Shown: piece after piece, positions 27,775 to 36,596 of the stretch | Layout of the letters: the number at the start of each line of letters is the position of its first letter | How positions within the stretch are numbered: the stretch's first letter is position 1 | Origin: Pseudomonas sp. A34-9 | Lineage (GTDB): Bacteria > Pseudomonadota > Gammaproteobacteria > Pseudomonadales > Pseudomonadaceae | Direction of reading: 5' to 3' | Length of the DNA: 64,000 nt | NCBI RefSeq assembly: GCF_029543085.1 | Contig: NZ_CP119967.1 | Span: 2,816,501-2,880,500 of the forward strand | Position numbers and translations under genes: made by a program | Notes under the pieces: model-generated | Told to the model about the DNA's origin: nothing | Seen by the model: only the letters and a program-made list of their open reading frames with translations | The model's database searches: none

Positions 27775-29412
27775 TCACTTCGGATAAAGCGGCGGCAACC
27801 CGCTATCACCCACCGGATCCTGCACCCGTTCCGCCGTCGGAATCGTGCGGATCGCCCGCCACAGATCCTCACCTTGCCAATGCTGGCCCGTCTCGCTGTA
27901 CAGCGCACCATTCAACCCATCCAGCGCATCCGACAAAGGCACAAACCGCGCCGCCATATCCGCCAGCGTCTCCGGCTGCTGCCGCGCCCACGCATCCAGC
28001 GCCTGCCGCGTCGCCTGCGGGTCATTTGCCTGACTCGCACGCTTGATGTCGTCCATCAACGTGCGTGGACTCGGGCCGGTTTGGGCGGCGCGATGCACCG
28101 CCGGTTGCCAGCGTGCGCGCCACCACAGGCCGAAGCCGAGCAGGGTGGTGCAGGCGAGGATCAGGGTGCTGAGTTTCCACCACCACAGCACATCGTTATC
28201 GACGGCGCTCGGTTGCAGATTGCCGGCCGGGGTGTCGACTTGCAGGCTCGGGTTGTTGGCCACTTGCAGGGTACGCGCGGGCAGGCTGCTGTGTTCCAGA
28301 TGGTCTTCGAAGGTGTTCCACCAGACCACGTCGACGGTCGGTAATTCGATGGCGCCGCTACGGCTCGGCACCAAGGCTTCGCGTTCTTCGCGGCTGCCGA
28401 CAATGCCCCGGTCGGTGCTCTGGTTGCTTAGCACCGGTTGATCGGGGTAGCGGCGCAGACCGTTGACGTCGGTGGCGGGGAGCGCTGGCAGTTGTGAGCT
28501 GGCGAGGCCTTCGACTTTCAGGGTCAGGCTGCGCGTCATCGAATCGCCGACCTGAGTGTGTTCCGGTTCCGGGTTCCAGCTTTCGCTCAGGCTCAGGCTG
28601 CGCGCCGGCAGCCACGGCGCGTCGACCGGATAGGTCAGGGGTTTGGGTTTGACGGTCAGGGGGATTTCGGCGGAGCTGACGCGCATCAGTTTGCCCGGTT
28701 TCGGCCCCTGCGCATTGGCATCCTGAGAGGGCTGCGTGTCGACCAGTGTGGCGCTGAACGTCTGCGGCGCGATGGTCAGCAAACCGCTGTGCTGCGGGTA
28801 GATCGCATAACGCATCTCGATCACGCCATGGCGCACGCCGTTGAGGTCTTTTTCGTATGTGCGCGTGTCACCGAGTTGCTCGATGCGCGCATCGGCGATT
28901 TGCAGCGGCGTCAGGCTGCTGTCGTCGTACAGCGACACCGAATGGTAGATGCGCAGGGTCAGGATCGCCTGGGCCTGCACATAGACGCTGGACTGGTCGA
29001 GGCTGGCCTCGATGAACACCGGATCAAGGCTGTTCTTGTTCTCGCGGGTGTCGCTTTCGACCACTTGCACGGTGATCGGCTGGCTCTGCGCGTCGCCCAG
29101 TTGCAGCGGCGGGATGACCACGCTGCCATTCTCTTTGGGCAGCAGGGTGATGATCCAGCGCGTGGTCGCGCGGTTGTCGCCATTGAGGGTATTGAGCTGG
29201 TTGACCTGGCGCGTGCCGCGCACTTCGAACAACGCTTCCAGCGCGGTCAGGTCGGGTTTGCCGAACTGGGTGACATCGCTGGTTTCGAGGGTGAGTTCGA
29301 CCGTCTCGCCGGAGTTCAGGCGACTGCGATCCACGCTGGCCGTCAACTCGGCCGCCTGGGCGGGGGCCGTGCAGAGCAGCAGGGGCAGCAAGAGAGCGGT
29401 GAAGCGAGTCAT
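27775..29412 (-). CDS. batD: BatD-family protein
   Basis: The product is 545 residues from the ATG at 29412 (MTRFTALLLPLLLCTAPAQA, a clear signal peptide), overlapping batBC by four bases. The periplasmic part has repeated immunoglobulin-like segments starting ASVDRSRLNSGETVELTLE; a transmembrane helix lies at about residues 420-440 (WKLSTLILACTTLLGFGLWW), followed by a cytoplasmic tail. This is the BatD/DUF3999-like architecture found with MoxR-VWA operons. These systems are linked to envelope stress and aerotolerance, but the biochemical role is not settled. It is the last gene of the six-gene operon. Confidence 0.88.
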   Translation of the reverse strand: MTRFTALLLPLLLCTAPAQAAELTASVDRSRLNSGETVELTLETSDVTQFGKPDLTALEALFEVRGTRQVNQLNTLNGDNRATTRWIITLLPKENGSVVIPPLQLGDAQSQPITVQVVESDTRENKNSLDPVFIEASLDQSSVYVQAQAILTLRIYHSVSLYDDSSLTPLQIADARIEQLGDTRTYEKDLNGVRHGVIEMRYAIYPQHSGLLTIAPQTFSATLVDTQPSQDANAQGPKPGKLMRVSSAEIPLTVKPKPLTYPVDAPWLPARSLSLSESWNPEPEHTQVGDSMTRSLTLKVEGLASSQLPALPATDVNGLRRYPDQPVLSNQSTDRGIVGSREEREALVPSRSGAIELPTVDVVWWNTFEDHLEHSSLPARTLQVANNPSLQVDTPAGNLQPSAVDNDVLWWWKLSTLILACTTLLGFGLWWRARWQPAVHRAAQTGPSPRTLMDDIKRASQANDPQATRQALDAWARQQPETLADMAARFVPLSDALDGLNGALYSETGQHWQGEDLWRAIRTIPTAERVQDPVGDSGLPPLYPK

Positions 29413-31148
29413 CGAGTGTTTTCCTGATCCTGATGTTGTTGCTGTTCGTACCAGAATTTGCGTCGCAGCAACTCGCCCGGGTCGTCGGGGATCTTGCCCA
29501 GCCATTGTTCCAGTGCCTGACGTTGCTCGCCCTGGAGGTTGTCTTCACTCGGGCGCAGCGTCGGCACGGTGTCCGTTTGTTCTTCCTCGTCGCTGCCCGG
29601 CACTTCGTTGGGGCCTGGCTGCGGCGGCGTGGTCGTTGGCGGCTCGCTGGCCGACTCGACAGGCTGCGACGGGCTCTGGGTGTCACTTTTCACAGCGGGC
29701 GGCGGCGTGGTCGCGGGCGCTGGTTCGTCGCCCGGCAGACTTTGCTGTGCGCTCGGCTGAGTGTCCGGCTCGGCGGGCGGCGGCGTATTTTTCTGCTTCA
29801 GCAGGTTTTCCACCAGCGCCTTGTTGGTCTGCGCCGGACGCAAATCCGGTTGCAGTTCCAGGGCCTGTTCATAGGCGTCGATGGCCGCTTCCAGCTCACC
29901 GCTTTTTGCCAGAGCGTTGCCACGATTGTAGTGGGCGCGGGCATCGCTGCCTTCGCCAAAGCGCTGGGCGGCGCCACTGTAGTCGCCGGCCTCGTACAAC
30001 GCCACCCCTTGCCATTGGTGATCGTCAAAATGCTGCGCGGCTTCGGCCGGACGCTTCTGTTTGAGCAGGTGCAGGCCCTGTTGATCGGGGCGCAGCCACA
30101 AATCCTCAAAGTCAAAAGCGTAGCTCGGCTGCGGCAGACACAGTAGTAACGGCAGGCAGAACAACCAGCCGCGACGCCCGGCGCAGGCGGCGAGCAGCAA
30201 CAGCGGCAACAGCAGCCAGTAACCCTGATCGGCCCAGGTATCGAGGCGCACGGTCTGGCCATCGTCGCGCAGACTGCGCGGGCCGTTGAGCAGACCCAGC
30301 GCGCCAAGATCCGCTTCGTCGAGGCGGGCAGGATGGTATTCGCCGCCGACGCTGTTGAGGAATGCGCTCAGGCCCGGACTGTCGAGTTGCGGAACGCGAA
30401 TCGCGCCTTGCTCGTCCTTGAGGAAACTGCCGTCCTCCTGAGCGATCGGCGCACCTTCGGCGGTGCCGACGCCAAGCATCAGCAACTGCGTCGATTGCCC
30501 GCTGAGTGCGCGCCGAATGCCTTGGCGTTCTTCTTCATCGAGCGACGAGCCGATCAGCAGAATCCGTCCCTGACCGAGCGCGCCCTGTTTCAGTAGCGCC
30601 AGCGCTTTGCCGATGGCCAGATCGGCTCGGTGGCCGCTTTCCGGCATCAACGACGGTTTGAGCGCATCGAGCAGGTTTCGACTGGTCGCCAGGTCATCCG
30701 ACAGCGGTACCAGCGTGTGTGCGCTGCCGGCGAAGACGACGATGGCGGTCTGCGCATCGCTGCGCGCCTGCAACAGGTCGAACAGCTTGCGCCGCGCTTG
30801 CTCCAGGCGAGTTGGCGGCGAGTCGGTGGCAAGCATTTCCGGAGTCAGTTCCAGCACCACCACCAATGGATCGGCGGGTTTCTGGCTGGTCTGTTCGACG
30901 CGCTCCCAACTCGGCCCGAGCAGCGCCAGAATCGTCAGCAACCACGCCACTGCCAGGGCGACCCACGGCAGTTTGCTGTCGCGACCGTTACCGCCGCTGA
31001 GCAGGGTGGCATGAAACGCCGGCGGCAAAATCATCTGCCAGCGCCCGGCGCGTTTCTGCCGGTGCCAGAGTAGCCAGATCAGCCAGCCCAGCAGCGGCAG
31101 CAACAGCAGCCACCACGGACGGAACCAGTGCGGCCAGAGCGCGATCAT
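29409..31148 (-). CDS. BatB-BatC fusion: VWA domain plus TPR protein
   Basis: A 579-residue inner-membrane protein. Helices lie at about residues 12-28 and 60-78, a von Willebrand A domain spans about 90-300, two hydrophobic segments lie near 310-345, and then TPR repeats follow (ARAHYNRGNALAKSGELEAA, AIDAYEQALELQPDLRPAQT), with a long Pro/Glu/Gln-rich tail. In Bacteroides BatB and BatC are separate. The MIDAS metal site is degenerate: LELTPEM occupies the place of the usual DxSxS (residues 100-105), while the BatA partner keeps it. It overlaps batA and batD by four bases each. Confidence 0.88.
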   Translation of the reverse strand: MIALWPHWFRPWWLLLLPLLGWLIWLLWHRQKRAGRWQMILPPAFHATLLSGGNGRDSKLPWVALAVAWLLTILALLGPSWERVEQTSQKPADPLVVVLELTPEMLATDSPPTRLEQARRKLFDLLQARSDAQTAIVVFAGSAHTLVPLSDDLATSRNLLDALKPSLMPESGHRADLAIGKALALLKQGALGQGRILLIGSSLDEEERQGIRRALSGQSTQLLMLGVGTAEGAPIAQEDGSFLKDEQGAIRVPQLDSPGLSAFLNSVGGEYHPARLDEADLGALGLLNGPRSLRDDGQTVRLDTWADQGYWLLLPLLLLAACAGRRGWLFCLPLLLCLPQPSYAFDFEDLWLRPDQQGLHLLKQKRPAEAAQHFDDHQWQGVALYEAGDYSGAAQRFGEGSDARAHYNRGNALAKSGELEAAIDAYEQALELQPDLRPAQTNKALVENLLKQKNTPPPAEPDTQPSAQQSLPGDEPAPATTPPPAVKSDTQSPSQPVESASEPPTTTPPQPGPNEVPGSDEEEQTDTVPTLRPSEDNLQGEQRQALEQWLGKIPDDPGELLRRKFWYEQQQHQDQENTR

Positions 31149-32224
31149 CGGCGCCTCCGCAGACGCAGGCGCTTGAGGCGCTCACGCCAGTCAGGCAGTG
31201 GACTTTGCAGATACAGTTCCTTGGTGAACAGGCGTTGCAGCGGGTTGTCCGGCCACAATTCGCGCGCGACCAGCAACAGGCTCAACCACAGCGCCAGCGC
31301 CAAAGGCCAGTGATACAACGCTTGCGCCGGGCGTGCCTGAGTCGGTTGCTGGGTGACCGGTTCGAGCTGGTCGAGTGTGTCTTTGATGGCTTGCAGTTCT
31401 TTGCCGTCGTGAGCACGGAAATATTGTCCGCCCGTGACCTCGGCGATGGCTTTGAGCGCCGGCTCGTCGAGGTCCAGGCTCGGATTGACGCCAAGCAGGC
31501 CGGTCGAGCCGCTGTCTTCGGGATTGGCGCCGATGCCGATCGGGTAGATCTTCACACCTTCGCTGGCGGCCAGTTTTGCCGCCGTCAGCGGGTCGATTTC
31601 GCCGCCATTGTTGGCGCCGTCAGTGACCAGAATCAGCACACGACTTTGCGCTGGGCGCATGCGCAGACGTTTCAGCGCCAGACCGATGGCATCACCGATG
31701 GCGGTGTTCTTGCCGGCAATGCCGATGCGCGCTTCGTCGAGCCAGACACGCACGGTGTGGCGATCAAAGGTCAGCGGCGCTTGCAGATACGCCTGACTGC
31801 CAAACAGGATCAGGCCGACCCGGTCGCCATCGCGGCTTTCAAGGAAGTCGCCGAGCAGATGCTGTACCAGCGACAGGCGACTGACTTCTTCGTCCTGCCA
31901 CTGCATGTCGGGGAAATCCATCGAGCCGGATACATCCACCGCCACCAGCAGATCACGCCCGCTGGCGGCAATCGGCAGCGGTTCGCCGAGCCACTGCGGG
32001 CGGGCGGCGGCGGTCAGCAGCAACAGCCACAACAGCATGAACGGTGCCTGTTGACGCCACGCGGGTAAATTGGCGCGGGCACGACGGCGGGCGAGGCCTT
32101 CGAGGTCCGACAGGAAACTGACTTTCAAGGCCGGCTCGCCGCTGTCGGCCACCGGCAGCACCAGACGCATCAGCCACGGCAGCGGCAGCAGCACGAAGAT
32201 CCACGGCCAGGCGAACTCAAACAT
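31145..32224 (-). CDS. batA: BatA-type VWA domain membrane protein
   Basis: A 359-residue protein with N-terminal helices (residues 5-24 and 60-74), a VWA domain with an intact MIDAS (VAVDVSGSMDF, residues 95-104, and VLILVTDGANNGG) and a C-terminal helix (YHWPLALALWLSLLLVARE). It is predicted to sit in the inner membrane with the metal-binding domain in the periplasm, and to cooperate with the MoxR AAA+ ATPase. Its start overlaps the DUF4381 gene by eight bases. Confidence 0.9.
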   Translation of the reverse strand: MFEFAWPWIFVLLPLPWLMRLVLPVADSGEPALKVSFLSDLEGLARRRARANLPAWRQQAPFMLLWLLLLTAAARPQWLGEPLPIAASGRDLLVAVDVSGSMDFPDMQWQDEEVSRLSLVQHLLGDFLESRDGDRVGLILFGSQAYLQAPLTFDRHTVRVWLDEARIGIAGKNTAIGDAIGLALKRLRMRPAQSRVLILVTDGANNGGEIDPLTAAKLAASEGVKIYPIGIGANPEDSGSTGLLGVNPSLDLDEPALKAIAEVTGGQYFRAHDGKELQAIKDTLDQLEPVTQQPTQARPAQALYHWPLALALWLSLLLVARELWPDNPLQRLFTKELYLQSPLPDWRERLKRLRLRRRR

Positions 32225-32714
32225 GTTTGCGAATCCACGTGTCGACCGCTTGGGTCAGGCCGGCGATGGCTTTGTCGTCGAGTTTGCATTCCGGTTTGTA
32301 CGCGCCTTCGACCAGCACCATCCAGCGCGTCAGGCCGGCGGCCGGGCAGCGGTTGTCGAGAAAGGCCAGCCATTTACGACCGTTGAGGGTGTGGCTCTGG
32401 CTGTAGGGATAATGGTTGCGGCACAGGCGTTTGAGCAGACCGTTGAGCTGTTGCAGCCACGCGCCGGCCGGGGCGCCGTCGTAGGGTTTGGGCATTTGCG
32501 CCAGTTCCGCGAGGGCGGCAATGCGCACCGGGTCGAGTGGTTGTTCGGCCCGCACGATCGGGCGTTTTTTCATTGGGATGAAACGGCGCAGCTTCCACGC
32601 GGCGAAACCGAGCAGCGGCAACAATAGAAGCAGCAGCCACCAGCCCGGCGCCGGCGGCCAGAAGGCAATCGGTGGCGGCGAGATCAGCGGTTGCAGTTGT
32701 TCGAGGCCGTTCAT
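32217..32714 (-). CDS. DUF4381 domain-containing protein
   Basis: A 165-residue protein with one transmembrane helix (PGWWLLLLLLPLLGFAAWKL, about residues 22-41) and a soluble C-terminal domain ending LTQAVDTWIRKHV. This family is regularly found between DUF58 and VWA genes of MoxR operons; its role is unknown. It overlaps the DUF58 gene by four bases and batA by eight. Confidence 0.88.
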   Translation of the reverse strand: MNGLEQLQPLISPPPIAFWPPAPGWWLLLLLLPLLGFAAWKLRRFIPMKKRPIVRAEQPLDPVRIAALAELAQMPKPYDGAPAGAWLQQLNGLLKRLCRNHYPYSQSHTLNGRKWLAFLDNRCPAAGLTRWMVLVEGAYKPECKLDDKAIAGLTQAVDTWIRKHV

Positions 32715-33655
32715 CGACCTTTCCCCGGACGCTGCGGATTGAGGAATTCGCGCATCTGCTCAACCATTTCACTTTGCGTGCTCAGCGGCATCAGCAACAC
32801 CCGCAGCTTTTGCGCGAGCAATTCCCAGCGCGCGATCCGCGCTTCGGCCTGGGCGCGATAGGTCTGGCGCAGGTCGAAATTCAGCGTGTCGAGTTCGAGT
32901 TGCGCGCCGCGTTCGGCGAATCTGAGCAGGCCGGCAGCGGGGAGGGCGTGATCCAGCGGATCGGAAATCGGCAACATCAACAGGTCACAATGACGCGATA
33001 AGAGGCTGAGCTGTTGTTCGGCGCTGTCCGACAGTGCACGTTCGTCGCAAATCACGATGGCCAGGCTGCCCGGACGCAACACTTCACGGGCACGGCGCAA
33101 GGCCACGCCAAACGCATCGCGATCCGGTTCACGCTCGCTATGCAGCGACTGATTGACCTTGACCAGGCGGTTGAGCAATTGCAGCAGGCTCTGTTTGCTG
33201 CGCCGAGGCTTGATTTCGTAGTGCTCGTTGTCGCCGAACACCAGTCCGCCAACGCGGTCGTTATGGCCGAGCGCCGCCCAGCCAATCAACGCCGCCACTT
33301 GCGCCGCGAGCACCGATTTGAACATCAGCCCGGAACCGAAAAACAGCCGCGTGCTTTGCTCGACCATGATGAAAATCGGCCGTTCGCGTTCTTCATGGAA
33401 CAGCTTGGTGTGCGGCTCTTGCGTGCGTGCGGTCACCCGCCAGTCGATGGTGCGCACGTCGTCGCCGGCCTGATAGACCCGCACCTGATCGAAGTCGACG
33501 CCACGGCCACGGAATTTCGAGTGATGCAGGCCGATCAGCGGGCTGCGCTGGCTCGGCGTGGAAAACAGCTGCACTTCACGCACGCGGTGGCGCATCTCGA
33601 TCAGCTCGGCGAGGCTGACGCGGATGCCTGGTTCGGACGGCAGGGGGGCGTTCAT
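32711..33655 (-). CDS. DUF58 domain-containing protein
   Basis: A 314-residue soluble protein. The conserved DUF58 block is present: SKFRGRGVDFDQVRVYQAGD followed by VRTIDWRVTARTQEPHTKLF and FIMVEQSTRLFFGS, which forms a VWA-like fold. The ATG at 33655 is chosen; a TTG nine bases upstream overlaps the moxR stop and is possible. It is the second gene of the moxR-bat operon and may present substrates or partners to the MoxR ATPase. Confidence 0.92.
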   Translation of the reverse strand: MNAPLPSEPGIRVSLAELIEMRHRVREVQLFSTPSQRSPLIGLHHSKFRGRGVDFDQVRVYQAGDDVRTIDWRVTARTQEPHTKLFHEERERPIFIMVEQSTRLFFGSGLMFKSVLAAQVAALIGWAALGHNDRVGGLVFGDNEHYEIKPRRSKQSLLQLLNRLVKVNQSLHSEREPDRDAFGVALRRAREVLRPGSLAIVICDERALSDSAEQQLSLLSRHCDLLMLPISDPLDHALPAAGLLRFAERGAQLELDTLNFDLRQTYRAQAEARIARWELLAQKLRVLLMPLSTQSEMVEQMREFLNPQRPGKGR

Positions 33656-33660
33656 GGGGG

Positions 33661-34620
33661 TCAAGCGACGGCTACGACGTCGAGAATCCGCTGCACCACC
33701 CGATCCTGATCGATGCCGGCGGCTTCGGCTTCAAACGACAAAATGATGCGGTGACGCAAGACATCGAACAGCACCGCTTGAATGTCTTCCGGGCTGACGA
33801 AGTCGCGACCGGCCAGCCAGGCGTGAGCGCGGGCACAGCGGTCGAGGGCGATCGAGCCGCGCGGGCTGGCGCCGTAGGCGATCCACTCGGCCATTTCCGG
33901 GTCGAACTTGGCCGGGTTGCGCGTGGCCATGACCAGTTGCACGAGGTATTCCTCCACAGCGTCGGCCATGTACAGACCAAGGATTTCCTTGCGCGCGGCG
34001 AAGATCGCCTGTTGGCTCACGCGGCGTTCGGGCTTGGTTTCACCGTTTAAGGCTTCGCCACGGGCCTGCTGGAGGATGCGGCGCTCGACGGCGGCATCCG
34101 GGAAACCGATTTTCACGTGCATGAGGAAACGGTCGAGCTGGGCTTCCGGCAGCGGGTAAGTGCCTTCCTGCTCGATCGGGTTTTGCGTGGCCATTACCAG
34201 AAACAGCGGCGACAGCTCATAGGTGCTGCGGCCGACACTGACCTGACGTTCGGCCATGGCCTCGAGCAGCGCCGATTGCACCTTGGCCGGGGCACGGTTG
34301 ATTTCGTCGGCCAGCACCAGGTTGTGGAAGATCGGGCCCTGCTGGAACACGAAGCTGCCGGTTTCCGGGCGATAGATCTCGGTGCCGGTGATGTCGGCCG
34401 GCAACAGGTCAGGAGTGAACTGGATGCGATGGAACTGGGCTTCGATGCCCTCGGCGAGTTCTTTGATCGCTTTGGTCTTGGCCAGACCCGGCGCGCCCTC
34501 GACCAGCATGTGGCCGTCGGCGAGCAGGGCGATGAGCAAACGCTCGATGAGTTTTTCCTGGCCGAGAATCTGCGTTGAAAGAAAGGTTCGCAGCGCCAGC
34601 AGCGCTTCACGATGTTCCAT
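33661..34620 (-). CDS. MoxR-family AAA+ ATPase
   Basis: The product is 319 residues from the ATG at 34620, the usual MoxR length. It has Walker A VEGAPGLAKTKAIKELAEGI, Walker B LVLADEINRAPAKVQSALLE, sensor 1 VMATQNPIEQEGTYPLPEAQ and an arginine finger in LDRFLMHV. MoxR proteins act as chaperone-like ATPases that help VWA-domain partners mature. It leads the six-gene operon moxR, DUF58, DUF4381, batA, batBC, batD, whose members overlap or nearly overlap. The longer upstream reading (to 34650) lacks a better start. Confidence 0.93.
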   Translation of the reverse strand: MEHREALLALRTFLSTQILGQEKLIERLLIALLADGHMLVEGAPGLAKTKAIKELAEGIEAQFHRIQFTPDLLPADITGTEIYRPETGSFVFQQGPIFHNLVLADEINRAPAKVQSALLEAMAERQVSVGRSTYELSPLFLVMATQNPIEQEGTYPLPEAQLDRFLMHVKIGFPDAAVERRILQQARGEALNGETKPERRVSQQAIFAARKEILGLYMADAVEEYLVQLVMATRNPAKFDPEMAEWIAYGASPRGSIALDRCARAHAWLAGRDFVSPEDIQAVLFDVLRHRIILSFEAEAAGIDQDRVVQRILDVVAVA

Positions 34621-34800
34621 CGATGACTGTTCCTGGAAAGGGGTGGCCACGCGCGTTCGGATAACGCCGGGGCTGGGGGCGTTACTTTAATCCATCGCGG
34701 GGGGTGGCGACTAACGGCATTTTGCGCAAAGTGCGGGAAATGACTGGGGGAATTGTTGGGTTTTTGTAGAAGCGGGGAGGGGCAGTGTTCTTTCGGGCCT

Positions 34801-34874
34801 CTTCGCGAGCAGGCTCGCTCCCACATTTTGAGCGGCGTACATCCGTCAATGTGGGAGCGAGCCTGCTCGCGAAG
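34801..34874. repeat. REP inverted pair
   Basis: Arms CTTCGCGAGCAGGCTCGCTC (34801-34820) and its complement ending 34874 flank a 23-base spacer. It lies between the bacteriocin locus and moxR, which are transcribed the same way, so it may insulate them. Confidence 0.9.
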
Positions 34875-34892
34875 GGGCCAGCCCAGACGCAA

Positions 34893-35246
34893 TCAAACTT
34901 CGTTAATGAAGGTACCCGTCCCGTCAAGGATGTTCGTCAGGGTCTCGACAACCTCATCCATATCCACCATATCCGGGTTGAAGCTGATCTCCAGCACATC
35001 ATCCCCGTTCAACGCATCGGCATCCGCCGCCGCGATCTCGATCTTCAGCAGAGTCGAGGTCAGGGTGACTTTCACCCCGTCCAGCGTCGAAGGCTCGCCA
35101 TCCAGGGTGATTTCCAGCTCATCCTCGTCCGGGTAGCGGCTCATCAGAAACATGTCGCCCTTGTCGCTGTGGCAGCAGAGCATGGCCATGTTGTCTTCTT
35201 CGTCATCGCATGGGTTGACGATGAGTAGGGCGGTGGTCATTTGCAT
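34893..35246 (-). CDS. Possible separately translated Imm10-like immunity protein (internal start)
   Basis: In frame with the larger protein, an ATG at 35246 (MQMTTALLIVNPCDDEEDN) has a strong AGGAA ribosome site seven bases upstream and would give a 117-residue cytosolic acidic protein. That is the normal length of stand-alone Imm10 immunity proteins. The upstream paralogous membrane gene stops at the equivalent point, so here a stop codon may have been lost, joining two former genes. Which product is made cannot be told from sequence. Confidence 0.5.
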   Translation of the reverse strand: MQMTTALLIVNPCDDEEDNMAMLCCHSDKGDMFLMSRYPDEDELEITLDGEPSTLDGVKVTLTSTLLKIEIAAADADALNGDDVLEISFNPDMVDMDEVVETLTNILDGTGTFINEV

Positions 35247-35897
35247 CTGGGTATTCCTGGTTAGACGGGCGCGACGGATGCGCCAAAGAATTGATTTTGC
35301 CAGCCGAACGAATATTTTGCTGCCCTGGCTGCGGGATTTCTTTTTTTTGCTCCACCATTTTTTTACAAAACGGCAGGGAATATAGAGAAAGCAGCGATGC
35401 AGCATGAACGGAACCATGAAGTATAGAAAAAACGACATGGCTGAATAATAAATAGAGAAGAAAATTGCATTGAGCCCGAAGAGTCTTCCGTATTTTCCTG
35501 TCGCTGTTGCCAAGTCTTTTGAAGTCAGATAAAAACCCCATACATAAAGTATGAAAAGAAGTGTGCCTCCAATGAGAATGGCCAGGTATCGCTTGAGTGT
35601 CATTTTGTCAAATTGTGTGGGGTCGAACTCTGTTGTGAAGGCTTGATAGGTTGAGCGGATGGCTAACAATGGCCCGAATATGGCGACATAATTTGCGGCT
35701 ACCTTCGAGCTGAAGGGGAAAAAAGATGACCAGAACCCGATCATGCCAAATAGCTGGTTATCTATGAATGCATTGATGGTACTGTCCAGTGTGGTTTGAG
35801 GGTGCGCGGGCAGTAAGAGACTTATGAGGAAAATTGGAATACAAAAAATCCCGAATGCCAATAGCGGTACCGTTATTTCCGGTGTCTTTTTATTCAC
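34893..35897 (-). CDS. Probable bacteriocin immunity membrane protein fused to an Imm10-like domain
   Basis: The reading frame is 334 residues from a GTG start at 35897 with GGAGA upstream. Residues 1-190 are a paralogue of the neighbouring 188-residue protein, with about four helices (for example LLAFGIFCIPIFLISLLL and YLAILIGGTLLFILYVW); both contain LLPAHPQ, NQLFGMIGFWSS and FPFSSK. Four-helix proteins of this size are typical immunity partners of colicin A/E1-type pore-formers. After a basic linker, residues 218-334 resemble the Imm10 immunity family (NPCDDEEDNMAMLCC, GDMFLMSRYPDEDELEITLD). An internal ATG at 35246, with AGGAA seven bases upstream, could also make the Imm10-like part alone. 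The roles are inferred from context. Confidence 0.75.
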   Translation of the reverse strand: MNKKTPEITVPLLAFGIFCIPIFLISLLLPAHPQTTLDSTINAFIDNQLFGMIGFWSSFFPFSSKVAANYVAIFGPLLAIRSTYQAFTTEFDPTQFDKMTLKRYLAILIGGTLLFILYVWGFYLTSKDLATATGKYGRLFGLNAIFFSIYYSAMSFFLYFMVPFMLHRCFLYIPCRFVKKWWSKKKKSRSQGSKIFVRLAKSILWRIRRARLTRNTQMQMTTALLIVNPCDDEEDNMAMLCCHSDKGDMFLMSRYPDEDELEITLDGEPSTLDGVKVTLTSTLLKIEIAAADADALNGDDVLEISFNPDMVDMDEVVETLTNILDGTGTFINEV

Positions 35898-35948
35898 AAG
35901 GCATTCTCCGATATGTCTTTGCCACCCTAAAAAGTTTTTGCTGCTGCT

Positions 35949-36515
35949 TCACGCTTTTTCTCTAGAGTTCCACCACCTTTTTAGAATGCGACATGGGATG
36001 TAATACAAGAAGCGTTGGACCATAAATGGTACGACGAGAAATGGAAATAAAGACATGGCTACGTTGTGGGCGGAAAAGAAAAAGACATTAAGTCCGAAAA
36101 AATTTCCGTATTTGCCTTTGGTTGTTCCGAGGTCTGTTGATGTGAAATAAAAACACCAGATAAAAAGTGCTGAGAGAGCTACGCCTGCAAAAAGCAAGGT
36201 CAGATATCGTCCAAGTGTCATTTGATCGAACTGCGTTGAGTCGAACTTTTCCGTGAAGGCATAAAAAGTTGAGACAGCAGCGAGCAGGGGGGCAAAAAGC
36301 GCAATATAATTTGCAGTCGCTTTTGAGCTGAAAGGAAATAAGGATGACCAGAAACCAATCAGTCCGAATAGCTGATTGTCCAGAAAGTGATCAATCGCCA
36401 TATCCAAGTTGGACTGAGGGTGGGCGGGAAGGATCAGGTTAATTAGAAAAATGGGCGTCGCGAACAGTCCGAATGCAATCAAAGGTAAAGGTTGATCTGG
36501 TTTTTTACTCGTCAT
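35949..36515 (-). CDS. Probable immunity protein for pore-forming bacteriocin
   Basis: The product is 188 residues from the ATG at 36515, with AGAG eight bases upstream. About four transmembrane helices are predicted (PLIAFGLFATPIFLINLILP, IGFWSSLFPF to LLAAVSTFYAF, YLTLLFAGVALSALFIWCF, NVAMSLFPFLVVPFMVQ) and it ends in a basic tail, RILKRWWNSREKA. Size and topology match immunity proteins of colicin A/E1/N-type toxins, which sit in the inner membrane and block pore opening. It follows the pore-former by about 80 bases on the same strand. It is closely related to the front half of the next gene, a tandem duplication. Not a family I can name with certainty. Confidence 0.7.
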   Translation of the reverse strand: MTSKKPDQPLPLIAFGLFATPIFLINLILPAHPQSNLDMAIDHFLDNQLFGLIGFWSSLFPFSSKATANYIALFAPLLAAVSTFYAFTEKFDSTQFDQMTLGRYLTLLFAGVALSALFIWCFYFTSTDLGTTKGKYGNFFGLNVFFFSAHNVAMSLFPFLVVPFMVQRFLYYIPCRILKRWWNSREKA

Positions 36516-36596
36516 GAACTGCACTCTTTGGAGTCGAGGTTTATGCCGCTTTGGTAATCGGGGTCTGGCTAGGCGTGCTCGACCCCGACAGTGACT

